From Medakamo hakoo (Eukaryota; Chlorophyta; Trebouxiophyceae; Coccomyxaceae): 64,000 bases of DNA. Location of the stretch: the NCBI GenBank assembly GCA_026636295.1, contig CP089450.1, positions 868,001-932,000 of the forward strand, given 5' to 3'. Below, one piece after another: positions 60,564-64,000 of this stretch. How positions within the stretch are numbered: position 1 is the stretch's first letter; every line of letters starts with the position of its first letter. The translations under genes were made by a program, and so were the position numbers. The notes under the pieces are model-generated. The model saw only the letters and a list, made by a program, of their open reading frames with translations, was not told the DNA's origin and did not search any database.

Positions 60564-63555
60564 ATGGAAGCCCCGCCGGCCAAGCCGGCCGCGGGCGGCG
60601 ACCAGGCCTACTCCGTCGACGACCCGGCCTTTTCGGACGACCACTTCCGCATGTTCCAGGTGAGCGGGGCGTGGTGGGTGGTGGGAGAGGGCGCGCTGCG
60701 CCCGTGGCGGCGGCGGTTTGTGCGCCGTGGGAGCGAGCAAAAAGCGGGCGCGGCCACGGCCCGTTGATATTTTCTGGACGGCCTCCGCGCCTTTGCGGCG
60801 CGGGGACGGACGGGTCGGTCCCCGTCCCCCGCCTGGATTCATGCCGCGTCGCCTGTGCATGAACCTGGCCATGCGCGGCCCGCGTCCGCGCCGCCCTCGC
60901 GCGCCCGCGGCCGTTGGCACACACGCGGCAGGGCGCCAGCTCTCTGGGCGGCGCGAAGCCAAAGCCATGCGCTGGGCGGCGCGTGGGCGGGGGCCGCCGC
61001 CGCCCACACCGCCGGCAGGCCCGGCCTTGATGGCCGGCCTACGCACTGGGTGTGCGCGGCGGGCGGTTGCCGACCGGCCGAGGGCGTCGAGCCCGCCGCC
61101 CCGAGGCGCGCCAACTCACGCCTCACCCCCTGCTCCCTCTCCCCTGCTCTCTCTCTCTCCCTGCCCAAAAAAAACACGCAGTTCAAGGTCGACCCCTGCC
61201 CTCGGTCCCGGCCGCACGACTGGACGCAGTGCGTGTTCGCCCACCCGCTGGAGAAAGCACGCCGCCGCGACCCGCGCAAGGTCGCGTACGCGGGCACGGC
61301 GTGCCCGGCCTACCGCAAGGCGGGCGCATGCAGCGCGGGGTTGGCGTGCCCGCTCGCGCACGGCGTCTTCGAGTGCTGGCTGCACCCGGCCCGGTACCGG
61401 ACGCAGGTGAGGTGTTTGCTTTGGTGGGCTGCTGTGCGTGTGTTCACCCATGCGGCGTGGAAAACACTGGCCGTGGGGAGGGCTTGGGGCGGCCGCGCCG
61501 GGAAAAAAGAGCCGGCGCTGCGGGGGCCGCCATGCATGCCCCCCCAGCGCTCCCCCCCCCCCTCCCCCCTGCCCGCGCGCCCCCTCTCACCCCGCCCTCC
61601 TCCCTCCACCCCCAACTCTCTCGCAGATGTGCACCGACGGCGCCGCCTGCACCCGCCGCGTCTGCTTCTTCGCCCACCACGAATCTGAAATCCGCGTCCC
61701 CAGCCCGGAAGACTCGTTGCTGGGCGCCCTGCCCCCGCCCGGTATGGTGTCCGACCTGCCGCTGCCCAACGGCGTGTCCGCCGGCTCCGGCATCGCGGCC
61801 GCGTCCGCCGCGGCGGCCTACCGCGACCGGGTCGCCGCCCTCATCGCCGCCGCCGGCCCGCCGCCCTCCATGGCGCCCGACGCGTCCACCGTCGAACTGC
61901 TGAACGCGATTGTGGGGCTGCAAGCCGCCGTCGCAAACACCAACGGCGGGAGCGGGAGTGGCGACTTCGGCGCGTCCTGGGACGCGCGCGCCGCCGCCGC
62001 GGCCGCCCAGGCCGACGCGGTCGCCGCCGCGGACGCCGTCGCCGCCGCGGACCGGGCGGCGTCGCTGCCGCCCGATTTCGCGGCGCTCTTCCACGCCAAC
62101 GGCGGCGGCGGCGGTGGGCCGGACGGCGCGCGCAGGTCGACGGGTTCCATCCCGGCGGGCTTTGGCGGGCCGGGCACGGCGCCGCCGTACCACCGGCCGG
62201 CCGCCTCCCTGGACCTGGCGGGGTTCAATGGCGCCCACCACCAGCGGGCGGGCGGCGCCGGCGGCGGCTCCCCCTCCGCCGCGTGGGCCGCCCAGGCCCG
62301 GCCCCTGCCCTTTGGCCCGTCCGCCGACGGCGGCTTTGACGCGGGCGGCATGACGCCGTACGCGGCCCGGCGGTCCATGGACTCCGCGCTCCACGCCATG
62401 ATGGGCGGCGGGGGCGGGGGCGGGACCAACGGCGGCGGTGGCGGGCCGCCGCAGCTGTCGGCGCACCACGCCCACCACCACCTCACCCACCCGCCGCTGC
62501 CGCCGACGGGCCACGCGCCGTCGGCTGCTGCTGCAGCCGCTGCGGCCGCTGCCGCCGCCCTGTCCGCGTCTGGTGGGCCCGGCGCGCCGTCCTACGGCGG
62601 CGGCGTCCCCCCGCTCCACCCGGCGGCGGCCGGCGGCGCCGCGCGCCGGTCGGTCGACCTCGGCATGCTGGCCCGCTCCGCCGACGGTGGCGGCGGCGCA
62701 GGGTGGGGCGTGTCGGCCCCGTCCGCCTTCTACGGCGAGGCGCCGGCGGCGCCACAGGCCGGGCCCGGCGGCCCCGCCGACCACGCGACCGCCCGGCTGC
62801 GGGCCATGGAAGCGCTGCACGCCCTGGCGGCCGCGGGGCTGGGCCCTGCGGCCGGGGCGGGGAGGGCGGGCGCGCCGCCTGGCGACGCGTCCAACACGCC
62901 GTCCGTCGCGGCTGAAGTCCTGGCGGCCCTCGCCGCCGCGGCGGCGGCGGGCGGCGGCCTGGCCGTCGACCCGCACCCGGCCCAGCCCCGGGCGGGGGGT
63001 GGCGGCGGCCACGGCGGGACGGCCGCGCCCCCGCCCAGCCGCGCGTCCATCGACTCGCTCTTCGCCGCTGGAGATGCCCGCCCCGCCGGCCTGGGCATCG
63101 CGCCCATGCAGCAGGGCAGCGGCGGGTCGGGGTCCGGGTCGGGCGCGGACGACGGCGGCCGCGGCGCGTCCTCCGACGCCGAAGAAGACTGCCCGGCCGG
63201 CACGGCCCGCCACCGCCGCCGCGGGCGGGGCGGCGCGGGCGCCCGCGCGGGCTCGCCCTCCTCCTCCATGGTGAGCTCGGCCACCACGGCGGGCGGGCTG
63301 ACGGGCGGTGGCCCGGGCACGCCTGGGCGGCGGGCGGCCGCCGCCGGCGCGGGCGCGCCCCTGTCGCCGGGCGGCGGCGCGCCGGGCGCGGGCGGCGGCG
63401 GCGGCGGGCAACCCATGCGCCGCGCCGACTCGTTCTCCCGCATCCTGGAGGAGCTGCCCCGGTCCGCCTCCCGCCTGCGCCTGGCCGAGGCCGCGGCGGC
63501 GGCTGCCAATGGCAACGGCGAGGGAGCCGCGGGCGGCGGCGTCAAGGCGTCGTGA
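60564..63555 (+). CDS. Plant-type tandem CCCH zinc-finger protein (RR-TZF)
   Basis: Exons are 60564..60659, 61182..61406 and 61627..63555, giving 749 residues in phase. The arginine-rich lead [20 protein letters not shown] and [11 protein letters not shown] is the RR region of plant TZF proteins. It is followed by finger 1 ([24 protein letters not shown]8-C-X5-C-X3-H, quoted in parts) and finger 2 ([19 protein letters not shown]5-C-X4-C-X3-H). Fingers occupy about residues 33-125 and bind RNA, typically AU-rich elements, in cytoplasmic granules. The remaining 600 residues are Ala/Gly/Ser/Pro-rich with repeated short RRS(M/T/V)D-type patches ([27 protein letters not shown]) and the end [20 protein letters not shown]. 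These look like phosphorylation or docking sites. Confidence 0.88.
60660..61181 (+). other. Long first intron of the CCCH zinc-finger gene
   Basis: GT-AG intron of 522 bases, the longest in the window. An inverted repeat GGGGACGG/CCGTCCCC lies near 60800-60826. It is GC-rich throughout except the final CT/A tract. No gene is recognised. Confidence 0.8.
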
Positions 63556-64000
63556 GACTGAGGCCTGTTTTTGTCCTTCCCTCCTCCAAAACCAACACCC
63601 CTTCGACAAGAAAACAACAATATTGGATCGACGAAATGAAAAGCCCCTCCACCCCCCCCCCAAAAAAAAAACATCCGCTGATATTTTAAACACAGGCATG
63701 GCGTGCGCGCCTCTTAATTTTTGGTGCTGGGCTGTGATTTGGCGCGCCGCCTCGTGATTCTTCCTTTTTTCGCTTGCTTCCCCCCTTCCCACCCTATTTC
63801 CATTCTTCTTATCCCATCCCTCCCCCCATCCAACGAAACAAGCACTTTTTATAGCTCTATGCACTCGTTTCTTCCTTTTTTTTCGATGCGCCCGTCATTC
63901 GAAAACAATGTTCTATAGTGCACGGTGACGTTCCTTTTTTTGTTTGTGGTGCCGCCGCGCCCTTGTTCAAAAAGGCGCATGGTGGCCGTCTTTTGTTTTT
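63556..64000. other. 3' flank beyond the CCCH gene
   Basis: 445 bases with markedly lower GC than the rest, rich in T runs and CT tracts (63760-63900). It probably holds the 3' UTR and then intergenic DNA. There is no telomere repeat, no conserved frame and no TGTAA that I can tie to the gene. Confidence 0.5.

Noticed and set aside
63556-64000. Possible subtelomeric end
   Set aside because: AT-richer with T and CT runs, but no telomere repeat units. More likely a 3' UTR and ordinary intergenic DNA.

Overview
The window reads as compact nuclear DNA of a very GC-rich green alga (Chlorophyta); I cannot name the genus. Four observations point this way. Genes are cut by short GT-AG introns, mostly 85-330 bases. 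Several 3' ends carry TGTAA, the usual poly(A) signal of chlorophytes. Plastid ribosomal protein bL33 is nuclear here, and chlorophyte plastid genomes lack rpl33. Plant-lineage families are present: DET1, a kinase-PP2C fusion, plant-type tandem CCCH zinc finger, DRP1-like dynamin, PHT4-like carrier, metal-site-Asp ALAD and Golgi GH43.

I support 31 protein genes, about one per 2 kb, with strands alternating often. Exon joins were placed by hand; in every spliced gene the reading phase closes exactly. Layout: 1-10.5 kb holds the splicing helicase PRP2/DHX16 (5' cut off), XRCC2, a proline-rich membrane protein, VPS60, ALAD and a putative thylakoid-lumen TPR protein. 10.6-23.2 kb holds WDR74/NSA1, a large LRR/low-complexity protein, eIF5B and RMI1. 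23.3-34.9 kb holds an aquaporin, a PHT4-like transporter, a dynamin, bL25m, a KsgA/PFC1 rRNA dimethylase and a VPS10 receptor. 35-46.4 kb holds a SET methyltransferase, an FBXO7-like protein, bL33c, DET1, a fatty-acid-hydroxylase-family enzyme, a putative plastid membrane protein and a GH43 galactosidase. 46.5-63.6 kb holds a GHMP sugar kinase, two small membrane proteins, gamma-glutamyl hydrolase, exportin-5/HASTY, an F-box protein, a kinase-PP2C fusion and a tandem CCCH zinc-finger protein.

There is no operon-like logic, but themes recur: RNA work (PRP2, WDR74, eIF5B, exportin-5, CCCH), organelle translation (bL33c, bL25m, PFC1), endomembrane traffic (VPS60, VPS10, dynamin), homologous recombination (XRCC2, RMI1) and ubiquitin/light signalling (FBXO7-like, F-box, DET1). 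Divergent pairs share promoters as short as 92-97 bases.

The most unusual finding is that eIF5B carries an EMAP-II/MetRS-type tRNA-binding OB domain inside its N-terminal arm, in one uninterrupted frame with the GTPase. Others are a GC-AG intron in the exportin, a 9-base last exon in bL33c, a perfect 72-bp tandem duplication over the RMI1 stop codon, and a diverged DET1 with a long extra tail. I saw no transposon, virus-like element, tRNA, rRNA or CRISPR array.
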